From assembly GCA_017460045.1 (NCBI GenBank), contig JAFUBU010000043.1, positions 1-44,516 of the forward strand: DNA of 44,516 nucleotides, written 5' to 3'. The stretch is from Candidatus Saccharimonadota bacterium (GTDB lineage: Bacteria; Patescibacteriota; Saccharimonadia; Saccharimonadales; Saccharimonadaceae). Every line of letters begins with the position of its first letter. Position 1 is the stretch's first letter. Of this stretch, positions 16,334 through 23,591 are shown one piece after another. The translations under genes and the position numbers were made by a program. The notes under the pieces are model-generated. The model did not search any database, was not told the origin of the DNA, and was given only the letters and a program-made list of their open reading frames with translations.

Positions 16334-16948
16334 ATGGGAACGTTGGGTATTTTTAGGAAAAAGGACAGAGAGGCGACTTTGGAGGGCGGGGCTTTTGGGA
16401 CGGAAATTAAGGTCTCGGAGGCCCCGGAGTTCCGGATACGGACGCGCTTTACGAGGAGAAGAGTAGCGGTTGGCTTGTTCGTCTTTTATTTGATTGCGAT
16501 ACCGGTCTATCTGTATATTGGGATGCAGCCGACGGGGAGCGCGACGGCCTATGCGGAGGAGGCAAAGAGCGCGACCGGGAGTTTGGAGATTCCGAGTATT
16601 TCCCTATCCGCGCCGATGGCGGACGTTGAGCTTGATGGGCGGATTTTAACGGCGCCGGAGTATATCGTCGGGCGGTATACGGCGCATAAAAATAAAGTGC
16701 TAGTCATGGGACATTCGTCGACGATTTTTCAGAGGCTGAAGGAGGTCGAGGTTTCTGATGAACTTTGGTATGACGACGAAAGGTTTGTAGTTGTCTCGAA
16801 AGAAGTTCGGGCGAAGGCGGAGATTTCGATGCGAGAGATTCTGAGAGATGAGGATGAACCGACGCTGGTCTTGATGACCTGCTCAGGGGAGCATATTACA
16901 GGGCAAGATTATTCGCACCGATTGATTATGTATGCGAAGCGGGCGTAG
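16334..16948 (+). CDS. Membrane-anchored sortase
   Basis: This 204-residue protein has a basic cytoplasmic N-terminus (1-42), one transmembrane helix at about 43-63, and an external C60 domain. The domain has the catalytic set H127 in VMGHSS, C183 in LMTCSG and R196 in SHRLIMYA, with LEIPSISLSAP at its start. It is a compact type II membrane protein, the usual sortase layout, in contrast to the signal-peptide form encoded divergently at 15360-16157. Likely substrates are proteins ending in an APNT-like motif, of which one clear (27945-28973) and one partial (7750-9846) example occur here. It converges on the CE4 deacetylase gene 11 bp away. Confidence 0.9.
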   Translation: MGTLGIFRKKDREATLEGGAFGTEIKVSEAPEFRIRTRFTRRRVAVGLFVFYLIAIPVYLYIGMQPTGSATAYAEEAKSATGSLEIPSISLSAPMADVELDGRILTAPEYIVGRYTAHKNKVLVMGHSSTIFQRLKEVEVSDELWYDDERFVVVSKEVRAKAEISMREILRDEDEPTLVLMTCSGEHITGQDYSHRLIMYAKRA

Positions 16949-16959
16949 GCTTTGGGGCG

Positions 16960-17913
16960 CTAGTTGTTGACGCCATGGTGGGCGGCGAAGGAAGTTTCGT
17001 CGAGCTTCTTAAAGGTATAGCCGTTCTTTTGGCCGTACTCAATAATGCGCTCGACGGCGTCGACGGAAAATTCTTTGATATCGTGTTGGAGGACGACGGA
17101 GGAGGTCGGCTTGAGGTTGTCGGTAACGTTCTGGTAGACTTGGTCGGGAGAAGTAGCGCCGCCAGCGTCGCCAGAGGAGACGTTCCAGTCGAAATAGGTA
17201 AAACCGCGGGCGCTGACTTCGCCGACGAGCTGGGACATGATATGAATGCCGCCGTCGTAATAAGCGCTGACGCCGTTTGAACTACCGCCGGGGAAACGTA
17301 TGAGGGTCGAGGTATAGCCGGTAGCGTCTCGGACGCGGTCTTGGACGCGGTAGAGATCAGCGAAGAAATTAGCGACGCTCGAGTAGACGAGAGCGTAATC
17401 ATGGGTATAGGTATGAAGTCCGACGGCATGGCCTTCGTTGTACTCGCGAGTTATAAGAGCGTCATCGCCGGCGCCAGTAACGAAGAAAGTAGCCTTGACG
17501 TTGTGTTTTTTAAGAATGTCGAGGAGCTTGGCGGTATAGGGGCCGGGGCCGTCGTCAAAAGTAAGATGGATGATTTTTTCGCCGGGAGTCTCGGGCTTTT
17601 TGGTGCGGTCGATGACGCTGATAGCGTTGTCGCCGGACTCGGGATTTTGAGGCTCGCCGTCCGGCTCGCGCGGGGCGGAAGCGTCGTAGCCGAGCGTCTC
17701 GCTTAGGTAGTGAGGCTCTTCTTCGGTAGCGGGTTTTACGCCAAAACCGAGACTAAAACAGGAGAAGACAATAAAAATTAGAGTAAGGAAGGCGAGGAGA
17801 AATTTTAGTCGGACGCGTAGCTTGCGTTTGGCAAGCGAAACTCGTCGGACTTTAGTCTTGGAGTTGTTGTTTACTTCGAGAACCTCGTCGACTTTACTCT
17901 GAATGGATTTCAT
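16960..17913 (-). CDS. Polysaccharide deacetylase (CE4/NodB), probable peptidoglycan deacetylase
   Basis: The 317-residue protein has a basic cytoplasmic tail, one TM helix at about 37-57, an acidic linker, and a NodB domain from about 113. The CE4 motifs are present: TFDDGP (D120, D121), the metal motif HTYTH (H167, H171), RFPGG, the FDWNVSSGD strand and VLQHD. Enzymes of this type remove acetyl groups from N-acetylglucosamine in peptidoglycan or related glycans, often giving lysozyme resistance. The outside-facing location and the neighbouring sortases fit a cell-wall role. tRNA-Trp lies upstream on the same strand. Confidence 0.92.
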   Translation of the reverse strand: MKSIQSKVDEVLEVNNNSKTKVRRVSLAKRKLRVRLKFLLAFLTLIFIVFSCFSLGFGVKPATEEEPHYLSETLGYDASAPREPDGEPQNPESGDNAISVIDRTKKPETPGEKIIHLTFDDGPGPYTAKLLDILKKHNVKATFFVTGAGDDALITREYNEGHAVGLHTYTHDYALVYSSVANFFADLYRVQDRVRDATGYTSTLIRFPGGSSNGVSAYYDGGIHIMSQLVGEVSARGFTYFDWNVSSGDAGGATSPDQVYQNVTDNLKPTSSVVLQHDIKEFSVDAVERIIEYGQKNGYTFKKLDETSFAAHHGVNN

Positions 17914-17956
17914 AAAATAGGGGGTTTCTACTTTATCTCCATGTAATCATGGAAAA

Positions 17957-18032
17957 TGGCAGGGATGGCAAGACTTGAACTCGCGACACCTGGTTTTGGA
18001 GACCAGTGCTCTACCAACTGAGCTACATCCCT
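17957..18032 (-). tRNA. tRNA-Trp (anticodon CCA)
   Basis: A 76-nt cloverleaf with acceptor AGGGATG/CATCCCT, D-arm GCTCAGTTGGTAGAGC, anticodon stem CTGGT/ACCAG with loop CTCCAAA (anticodon CCA), T-loop TTCAAGT and an encoded CCA. No UCA suppressor form is seen, consistent with TGA being a stop. Confidence 0.95.
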
Positions 18033-18045
18033 CGGTATTTGGTTT

Positions 18046-18105
18046 CAAAATCAGGCCTTCGGCCTGTGCGTCCCAAGGGGCAAACAGGCGCATATTCTGA
18101 TTTTG
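18046..18105. repeat. Hairpin containing one copy of the CGTCCCAAGGGG repeat core
   Basis: The outer arms CAAAATCAG (18046-18054) and CTGATTTTG (18097-18105) enclose a GGCCTTCGGCC hairpin and the core GCGTCCCAAGGGGC (18068-18081). The core is itself flanked by short arms GCCTGT/ACAGGC. The same core recurs at 21.7 kb and 40.1 kb. It lies between tRNA-Trp and the GT4 gene promoter. Confidence 0.7.
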
Positions 18106-18158
18106 GAAATTGATTTATAAATTATTAATTTACTTTTACATTATAGCACAAGTTGTGG

Positions 18159-18164
18159 TATAAT
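18159..18164 (+). promoter_or_regulatory. Extended -10 (TGGTATAAT) of the GT4-GH57 operon
   Basis: TGG-TATAAT ends 8 nt before the ATG at 18173. The gap reads GGAAGGAG, so the same few bases could serve either as a leaderless start or as a Shine-Dalgarno if transcription starts earlier. Confidence 0.55.
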
Positions 18165-18172
18165 GGAAGGAG

Positions 18173-19399
18173 ATGAAAATACTAATGCTAGGATGGGAGC
18201 TGCCACCTCATAACAGCGGAGGACTCGGGGTAGCGTGTCTAAACTTGTCGCGGGCTCTGGCGCGAGACGGGGCGGATATCGACTTCGTCGTACCGTACGA
18301 GGCGGAACATCCGGAGATAAAGTATATGCGAATCTTATCGGCGATGAAACTTGACCCGATTTATCGCTATGGAGTTGGAGCGTACGATACGAAATACGTT
18401 GAGGAGCGATTGATCCCGAAAGTCGATACGGGGGAGATGATTTCGATTCGAGAAATACAACATAATTACTGTGAATTCGTCGAAAAATACCTGATGGAAT
18501 TTAAGCCGGACCTGGTCCATGCGCACGATTGGCTGACGTTTGAGGCGGGGATGTTGGCGAAGAAAAACTTCGGAATTCCGCTGGTAGCTCATGTCCATGC
18601 AACGGAATATGACCGGTCGGGAATGAACGGAGGAAATCCGGTTGTGCTCGAGATTGAGCGAGAGGGGTTGATGCTCGCGGATAAGATTATTGCGGTTTCG
18701 GAAGCGACGAAGCGAATTATCCATGAAAAATATGATATTCCGGAAAATAAGATTGACGTAATTTATAATTCGCTAGACGAAGAATTTATAAGCGAGGTCT
18801 ATCGGTACGATGCGGACGATTATGCTTATCTTGAGGCGATGAAGGCGGCGGGATATACGGTCGTTTCGACGGTCGGGCGTTTTACGGTTCAGAAGGGGCT
18901 TGCGAATATGATGCGGGCGGCGGCGCGGGCGCTTTCGAAGGAGAAAAAATTGCTCTTTGTATTCGCTGGAGACGGGGAGCAAAAGGACGAGCTTTTGGAG
19001 CTTTCGGCGAAATATGGGATTTCGAAGAATGTCGTCTTTACCGGATTTGTGCGGGGGAAGCAGCTAAGAGATATTTATGAGGTTTCTGATATATTTGTAA
19101 TGTCGTCGATTTCGGAGCCGTTCGGGTTGACCGCTCTGGAGGCGGCGCATCATGGCGACGTGTTGATTTTGACGAAGCAATCGGGAGTTGCGGAGGTCTT
19201 GAGATCGGCAATGGAATATGATTTTTGGGATACAGATAAATTGGCGAACGAGATTGTCGCGATTACGCGATCAAAAGGGCTTAGAAATACTTTAATGGAC
19301 GGAATTTCGGCGGAATATCGAAAAATATCCTGGGACGATGTTGCATCGAAATTGATTTCGGTGTATAATGAAGTAAATAAACATAAGCGGGATTTTTAG
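18173..19399 (+). CDS. GT4 glycosyltransferase, glycogen-synthase-like
   Basis: The 408-residue protein has the GT-B two-domain fold. The N-terminal glycine loop LPPHNSGGLGVA is at about 10-20, HAHDWLTFEAG lies near 118, and the C-terminal nucleotide-sugar domain has VSTVGRFTVQKG and the E-x7-E motif EPFGLTALEA. The first loop and the HDWLT segment are those of glycogen/starch-synthase-like GT4 enzymes. Its stop is 1 nt from the start of a GH57 gene, a pairing seen in archaea and CPR bacteria and associated with alpha-glucan synthesis. The donor (ADP- or UDP-glucose) cannot be told from sequence. Confidence 0.88.
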   Translation: MKILMLGWELPPHNSGGLGVACLNLSRALARDGADIDFVVPYEAEHPEIKYMRILSAMKLDPIYRYGVGAYDTKYVEERLIPKVDTGEMISIREIQHNYCEFVEKYLMEFKPDLVHAHDWLTFEAGMLAKKNFGIPLVAHVHATEYDRSGMNGGNPVVLEIEREGLMLADKIIAVSEATKRIIHEKYDIPENKIDVIYNSLDEEFISEVYRYDADDYAYLEAMKAAGYTVVSTVGRFTVQKGLANMMRAAARALSKEKKLLFVFAGDGEQKDELLELSAKYGISKNVVFTGFVRGKQLRDIYEVSDIFVMSSISEPFGLTALEAAHHGDVLILTKQSGVAEVLRSAMEYDFWDTDKLANEIVAITRSKGLRNTLMDGISAEYRKISWDDVASKLISVYNEVNKHKRDF

Positions 19400-19400
19400 A

Positions 19401-20603
19401 ATGCGAGCGATTTGTCTCTATCTACACATGCACCAGCCGTGGCGATACGAGCGGTACTCGATTTTCGATGTCTCGCATGACCATAATTATTGGGACGAGA
19501 TTGATTATTACGACAAGCAGAACAACGAGCGGATTTTTCGGAAGGTTGTGGAGAAGTCGTATTATCCGATGCTTGATTTGCTCGAGCGAATGATAGCGGA
19601 GTTTCCGGGTTTTAAGGTCTCGCTTTCGATTACGGGGACGTGGCTAGACCAGGCGGAGCTTTGGGAGCCGGATTTAGTGTCGAAACTACAACGGATGGTA
19701 AAGACGGGGCAAGTCGAGATTGTCGCGGAGACCTATTACCATTCCCTGGCGTTTTTCTACAACCGCGAGGAGTTCGAGGCGCAAGTCAAGAAACATTTAG
19801 TAAAAATTCGCGATACGTTCGGGGTAGTGCCGAAGGTGTTTCGAAATACGGAGTTGGCGTACAACGACGAGTTGGGGCGCTGGGCGGATTCGGTTGGATT
19901 TAAGGGGGTATTAGCTGAGGGCTGGGACAAGGTCCTGGGCTGGAAGAGTCCGAATTATGTTTATCGGCCGTACGGGGCGTCGCGGACGAAACTGTTGCTT
20001 AAGAACTATCGGTTGTCGGACGACATCGCGTTTCGATTTTCGAATAAAGGTTGGAGCGAGTGGCCGCTGACAGTTGAGAAGTATATGGATTGGGTAAATA
20101 TGGACTGTTTGCGAGGACCGCTAGTTAATTTGTTTATGGATTTTGAGACGTTTGGCGAACACCAATGGGCGGAGACGGGGATTTTCCAGTTCTTTGAGAT
20201 GTTCGTGCGTGAGTGGCTGGCGGTATACGATAATCGATTCGTCTCGGTTTCGGAGGCTTGCGATTTGTTGCCGGTCGGGGACGAGATTTCGATGCCGGAG
20301 ACAGTAACGTGGGCGGATACCGAGCGAGATTTGTCGGCTTGGATGAGCAACGAGATGCAACAGGAGGGGCTACGAAATCTTTACGAGATGCGAGACGAAG
20401 TTATTCGGTCGGGCGATGAGCGGCTGATTGAAGATTTTCGGAGGCTTTCGACTTCGGACCACGCGTATTATATGTGTACGAAATATTGGAACGACGGGGA
20501 TGTCCATGCGTACTTTTCGGCGTATGATTCGCCGTTTGACGCGTTTATGTATTATGCGAATATACTACGAGATATGGAGTGGAGGTTGAGGCAAAAAATA
20601 TAA
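19401..20603 (+). CDS. Glycoside hydrolase family 57 (alpha-amylase/glucanotransferase type)
   Basis: This 400-residue GH57 protein has the family motifs HMHQPW (9-14), AETYYHSLAF (about 109-118), FRNTELAYN with the nucleophile E151, and MDFETFGEH with the probable acid/base D247. It ends in a helical C-terminal part. GH57 enzymes hydrolyse or rearrange alpha-1,4-glucans and include amylases, 4-alpha-glucanotransferases and branching enzymes. The compact length fits an amylase-like member. No signal peptide is present, so it acts in the cytoplasm. It is co-transcribed with the GT4 gene (1-nt gap) and ends in a strong terminator. Confidence 0.92.
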   Translation: MRAICLYLHMHQPWRYERYSIFDVSHDHNYWDEIDYYDKQNNERIFRKVVEKSYYPMLDLLERMIAEFPGFKVSLSITGTWLDQAELWEPDLVSKLQRMVKTGQVEIVAETYYHSLAFFYNREEFEAQVKKHLVKIRDTFGVVPKVFRNTELAYNDELGRWADSVGFKGVLAEGWDKVLGWKSPNYVYRPYGASRTKLLLKNYRLSDDIAFRFSNKGWSEWPLTVEKYMDWVNMDCLRGPLVNLFMDFETFGEHQWAETGIFQFFEMFVREWLAVYDNRFVSVSEACDLLPVGDEISMPETVTWADTERDLSAWMSNEMQQEGLRNLYEMRDEVIRSGDERLIEDFRRLSTSDHAYYMCTKYWNDGDVHAYFSAYDSPFDAFMYYANILRDMEWRLRQKI

Positions 20604-20626
20604 TGTAGCGCGACGCTCTAGTCTTA

Positions 20627-20652
20627 AAATCCCCCGAATCATCGGGGGATTT
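20627..20652. terminator. Bidirectional rho-independent terminator
   Basis: AAATCCCCCGA and TCGGGGGATTT form a perfect stem between the GH57 end and the convergent rpmG gene, with A- and T-runs suited to both directions. Confidence 0.8.
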
Positions 20653-20664
20653 CCTAGATGGAGA

Positions 20665-20874
20665 TTAGCGCTTCTTTTCCTTGACTTCGTTGCGGCCGAG
20701 ATTTTTCTTGGTCTCGGTAAAAACGACGTGTTTTTTAAGGACGGGGTCGTACTTACGTAGACTTAACTTATCCGGAGTATTCATCGTATTTTTCTTCGTA
20801 TAATAGGCGCGAATACCGGATTCCTCAGAAACGAGTCCGACTAATTTCCTCTTGGTGTTACTCTTCTTTGCCAT
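20665..20874 (-). CDS. rpmG: 50S ribosomal protein L33, cysteine-free form
   Basis: L33 is a small protein of the large ribosomal subunit near the E site. The 69-residue product begins [13 protein letters not shown] and contains [19 protein letters not shown], the conserved L33 core. The zinc-binding cysteines of the C+ form are all absent: SEES and DPVL take the place of the CxxC pairs. I place the start at 20874 rather than the in-frame ATG at 20904. A TATAAT lies 9 nt upstream of the former, while the latter would lie upstream of that promoter. The extra ten residues ([10 protein letters not shown]) are therefore not expected. Confidence 0.93.
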   Translation of the reverse strand: MAKKSNTKRKLVGLVSEESGIRAYYTKKNTMNTPDKLSLRKYDPVLKKHVVFTETKKNLGRNEVKEKKR

Positions 20875-20883
20875 AATGAAGGT

Positions 20884-20889
20884 ATTATA
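20884..20889 (-). promoter_or_regulatory. Extended -10 (TGGTATAAT) of rpmG
   Basis: On the minus strand TGG-TATAAT ends 9 nt before the chosen L33 start at 20874, and it decides that start against the upstream ATG. Confidence 0.6.
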
Positions 20890-20925
20890 CCAAAAACTCC
20901 CCAAAAAGTAAAGAGAAAATGCGAG

Positions 20926-20953
20926 TTGATTTTTCCTTGTTTTGTGATATAAT
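20926..20953 (+). promoter_or_regulatory. Sigma70-type promoter of the 20991 gene
   Basis: TTGATT (20926-20931), a 16-nt spacer, and TGA-TATAAT (-10 at 20948-20953). A leader of about 30 nt follows, with a near-perfect AAAGGAGGT ribosome-binding site 6 nt before the ATG. Confidence 0.6.
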
Positions 20954-20990
20954 AATACGAAATATGGTTCATTAAAAAGGAGGTCAAAAC

Positions 20991-21632
20991 ATGAGAGATT
21001 TACTAAGCGTTGCGGACAATATTTATCTATTCAACGGGAGTAATGCGCGCGAAAAGGGCGTGCCGCGTTCGCGAGATGCAGCCTATGAATACCATGAAAA
21101 TGGAGTTTCAGGCGAAATTCATGCCTATCGGCCGGCTGATTGGGATTGGGAGTACGTCACGGTACGAATGGGCGGAGCGTATGCGAGGCTGCCAAATCAT
21201 TTGGAAATGGCTAGAATAAAAGATTTCTTTTGGGAGTCGCATGAACTGGCGTTGATGGTTTATCAGTCGGGTGGGGGAATTCCGCAGAGATTGGCACTTT
21301 GGCGGTGTTCGAGCATCCCAAAACAGACTGAACAGAATTGGTCTGAGATAGTCAACGCTTCTACTGAAGTTGTGACCGAAGGAATTGCCAGTAAAATCCA
21401 GGAGAAGAGAGGGCAGTTTAGCTTTTTCCAATACAGGCAGCTAATTGTCTTGTCTTGCGGGGAAATATTGCTCGATTGGTATGACGTTCAAGCTGTCAAG
21501 GAGAAGCTTGGGATTGATAAGCCGCTCGTGCAGTTCGTAACGAGCTATCAAGAAATAAAAAAGAGCGGTCTAGTCATGCTTTGGCCGGTGAGCGATATGA
21601 TTTTACCGGAATCGCTGCCAGAAATGAAATAG
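20991..21632 (+). CDS. Protein of unknown function with a DUF7694-like segment
   Basis: A 213-residue soluble protein. The segment at about 55-105 ([24 protein letters not shown], then a hydrophobic strand and LALWRC) resembles the pattern of a phage/bacterial domain of unknown function (DUF7694: P-x-EM-xx-IKDLFW followed by LHLW). That likeness is by eye only. The C-terminal half ([24 protein letters not shown]) has no recognisable family. It is one of the few genes here with a strong AAGGAGGT ribosome-binding site and a real leader, and its codon use is less GC-biased. A recent arrival is possible. Confidence 0.6.
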   Translation: MRDLLSVADNIYLFNGSNAREKGVPRSRDAAYEYHENGVSGEIHAYRPADWDWEYVTVRMGGAYARLPNHLEMARIKDFFWESHELALMVYQSGGGIPQRLALWRCSSIPKQTEQNWSEIVNASTEVVTEGIASKIQEKRGQFSFFQYRQLIVLSCGEILLDWYDVQAVKEKLGIDKPLVQFVTSYQEIKKSGLVMLWPVSDMILPESLPEMK

Positions 21633-21655
21633 GCTCACTTTGTGGGTCTATTTTT
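21628..21655 (+). terminator. Terminator of the 20991 gene
   Basis: AATAGGCTCAC pairs imperfectly with GTGGGTCTATT and is followed by TTTTTA. The stop codon TAG is inside the left arm. Confidence 0.5.
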
Positions 21656-21664
21656 ATGTGAAAA

Positions 21665-21706
21665 TGGAGCCGTGAGTCGGACTTGAACCGACGACCTGCC
21701 GCTTAC
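21665..21706 (-). pseudogene. Duplicated 3' half of tRNA-Thr(TGT)
   Basis: These 42 nt are identical to 21751-21792, the 3' portion of the intact tRNA-Thr gene: part of the anticodon arm, the variable and T arms, the acceptor 3' strand and CCA. The copy breaks in the anticodon loop, where the CGTCCCAAGGGG repeat core (21705-21724) takes over. It cannot form a tRNA. It lies downstream of the intact gene on the same strand. Confidence 0.9.
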
Positions 21707-21724
21707 CGCCCCTTGGGACGCGGA
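21705..21724. repeat. Copy of the CCGCGTCCCAAGGGGCGGT repeat core
   Basis: On the minus strand it reads TCCGCGTCCCAAGGGGCGGT, the same core as at 40083-40101 and 40118-40136. It is flanked by arms GCCGCTT/AAGCGGC, the first of which comes from the tRNA-Thr fragment. Confidence 0.8.
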
Positions 21725-21750
21725 AAGCGGCCCAAGTTGATGCATAAAAA

Positions 21751-21826
21751 TGGAGCCGTGAGTCGGACTTGAACCGACGACCTGCCGCTTACAAGGCGGC
21801 TGCTCTACCAACTGAGCTATCACGGC
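21751..21826 (-). tRNA. tRNA-Thr (anticodon TGT)
   Basis: A 76-nt cloverleaf with acceptor GCCGTGA/TCACGGC, anticodon stem GCCGC/GCGGC with loop CTTGTAA (anticodon TGT, reads ACA), T-loop TTCAAGT and encoded CCA. Its 3' half is duplicated 86 bp downstream. Confidence 0.95.
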
Positions 21827-21857
21827 TTGGCTTACTTGAATAATTATACCACAGATT

Positions 21858-22499
21858 TTATTTTTTGTTGAGACTCTTTAATCTATCAGTTAGCTCGTCT
21901 AATGAGCTAATGCTAGCGTATTCGCAGTCTTCTTTGCTGGGGTTAAAATATAATACATTCATCCCTAATTTGCTCGGGGTTTCGATATCGACTCTGATGG
22001 AATTTCCTATGATTAAGACCTCGCTATAGTCAAGGTCGCCGCAAGCAGCGTCGAAAGCTTCTTTTTCGGGCTTCATGCCAGCATTTTCATATCCATAGAC
22101 TTCGCTAAAAAATTTTAAGATACCACAGGTTTTTAGTCTTTCCTTTTGTTGAGCTACATACCAATTTGATAAAGCGACGAGTTCATAGTCGTTGCTTAAA
22201 TCTTCCAGAATGCTTGCGGTGTGGCCGTTTAATAAAGTCGCAGTATGGCTATAAATGTCAAAAAATCTGTTTAAATCAGCTAGTGACAGATTTATGTTTA
22301 ATTCTTCGTTGATGAGTTTCACGAAATCATTATTACTGATTTTTCTGTCTAGTTTGTCGTACTCATATATAATATGGTGTATGTCATTGGCGGATATATT
22401 CAAATTGGTATTTTTTACAAACTCATTATAGGTTGTAATAAAATCCCGATTTGTGTCTAGTAATGTTCCATCGATGTCGAATATTATTCTTTTTAGCAT
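21858..22499 (-). CDS. HAD-superfamily hydrolase
   Basis: The 213-residue protein has the four HAD motifs: nucleophile DIDGT (residues 8-12), ALSNW (motif II), MKPEK (motif III) and IIGNSIRVDI (motif IV). The alpha-helical cap after motif I is of the phosphoglycolate-phosphatase-like (C1) type. Substrate unknown. The gene is clearly more AT-rich than its neighbours (long runs of AAT/ATT codons) and lies between two tRNA genes. That setting is often used by incoming DNA, so horizontal transfer, perhaps from a Firmicute, is plausible. Confidence 0.88.
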   Translation of the reverse strand: MLKRIIFDIDGTLLDTNRDFITTYNEFVKNTNLNISANDIHHIIYEYDKLDRKISNNDFVKLINEELNINLSLADLNRFFDIYSHTATLLNGHTASILEDLSNDYELVALSNWYVAQQKERLKTCGILKFFSEVYGYENAGMKPEKEAFDAACGDLDYSEVLIIGNSIRVDIETPSKLGMNVLYFNPSKEDCEYASISSLDELTDRLKSLNKK

Positions 22500-22564
22500 A
22501 AATCCTCGCTATAAGTATGATTTTACCATAAAATCGTGTAGGTGAAAACTCGAACTGCGAAAGA

Positions 22565-22700
22565 TGCTGGAAGTAGGTCATCGCTTTCGCTTCGCGAAAG
22601 CTCACTTTTCTGCGTCGCTCGGCTACAGAAAAGTAAACTTTTCTGTAGCGCTCGCTTCCTTGAAAAGACGAACCTGCGGTTCTTGCCCTACTTCTCAATG
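22565..22700. repeat. Cluster of nested hairpins with tRNA-Tyr tail fragment
   Basis: At 22565-22577 TGCTGGAAGTAGG repeats the tRNA-Tyr 3' end found at 22746-22758. An inverted, degenerate CCCTACTTC appears near 22686-22694. Between them lie palindromes such as GCTTTCGC/GCGAAAGC and CAGAAAAG/CTTTTCTG. No gene is evident in this ~240-bp gap between the HAD gene and tRNA-Tyr. Confidence 0.6.
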
Positions 22701-22701
22701 T

Positions 22702-22744
22702 CAGATTTTAAAAATAGACCCTTCGGGTCTAATTTTAAAATCTG
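22702..22744 (-). terminator. Hairpin at the tRNA-Tyr 3' end
   Basis: CAGATTTTAAAA and TTTTAAAATCTG form the outer stem, with an inner TAGACCC-TTCG-GGTCTA stem-loop. It abuts the tRNA-Tyr CCA end on the downstream side. Likely a terminator or processing signal. Confidence 0.6.
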
Positions 22745-22827
22745 GTGCTGGAAGTAGGACTCGAACCTACGAAGGCCGAAGCCGAGAGATTTACAGTCTC
22801 TTGTCATTGCCACTAGACGATTCCAGC
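22743..22827 (-). tRNA. tRNA-Tyr (anticodon GTA)
   Basis: An 85-nt type II tRNA: acceptor GCTGGAA/TTCCAGC, anticodon loop CTGTAAA (anticodon GTA), long variable arm centred on CGGCTTCGGCC, T-loop TTCGAGT, and encoded CCA. Confidence 0.95.
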
Positions 22828-22895
22828 ATAAAAACGATTTGTTAATAATTATATTATATCACAGATTTAGAGAATTGCGCTAAAATCACATCAAA

Positions 22896-23582
22896 TTATA
22901 CGGATTTTTTACGGGCGCCGAGGGGGCGCTTGCGTACGCGAGCGAGCTTTTTCTTTTTGGCGGCCTCATTCGCGGCGAGCTGGGCCTCGATACGGGCGAT
23001 GGTCGCGGTCGCGTTTTCGGTATCGCCGGTCGACTCGTAAATCGCGAGAATCTGGCGGAGAGTCGTCGTCGTATGATCGAGGTCGTAGGCGGCTTCGAGA
23101 GCTTCGATAGCGGCTTTGCGATTCCCTAATTTTTCCTCGGCCTTAGCCAGCGCGAGGAAGCGCGCCGGGACGTCGCCCTCCATCTCTAGGGCCTGGCGAA
23201 AAGCCATGGCGGCCTTTTCGAACGCGCCGGTTTCGAGATAAATTAGTCCGGCGTTGTGGAGCGAGGACGGGTTGTTGTCGAGCGACTGGGCGATTTCGAA
23301 ACATTCAATCGCGTCGTCGAACTTCTGGCCCTTGGCGTAGAGGATACCGAGGCGGTTATAAGCGGCGGCGTTCTTTTCATCGAATTTTAGAATCGTTAGG
23401 AGGGCTTTTTCGGCGCGGACGGGCTTTCGCTCTTTCATGGAATCCTGAGCGATAGTCCAAAGTTTTTTCATTTGAGTATCAATCTTGGGGTCGACCTTGC
23501 GCTCTTTCTTTTTGACTTTTTTATCATGGAAGAAAAAGGCCAGGTAAATAGTAAAACCTAAGATTATTAAGACGCCTAACAT
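22896..23582 (-). CDS. Membrane-anchored TPR protein
   Basis: The 228-residue protein has one N-terminal helix (about 2-17) followed by a Lys-rich stretch. A helical solenoid of three or four tetratricopeptide repeats covers about 45-190, with the typical AxxxYNRLGxLYxxxGxxxxAIxxF pattern, and a strongly basic C-terminal tail ends the protein. TPR domains bind protein partners; no enzymatic function is expected. It is the last gene of a trpS-rluA-holB-TPR operon (9-nt gap after holB). Confidence 0.85.
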   Translation of the reverse strand: MLGVLIILGFTIYLAFFFHDKKVKKKERKVDPKIDTQMKKLWTIAQDSMKERKPVRAEKALLTILKFDEKNAAAYNRLGILYAKGQKFDDAIECFEIAQSLDNNPSSLHNAGLIYLETGAFEKAAMAFRQALEMEGDVPARFLALAKAEEKLGNRKAAIEALEAAYDLDHTTTTLRQILAIYESTGDTENATATIARIEAQLAANEAAKKKKLARVRKRPLGARKKSV

Positions 23583-23591
23583 AGTACTATT

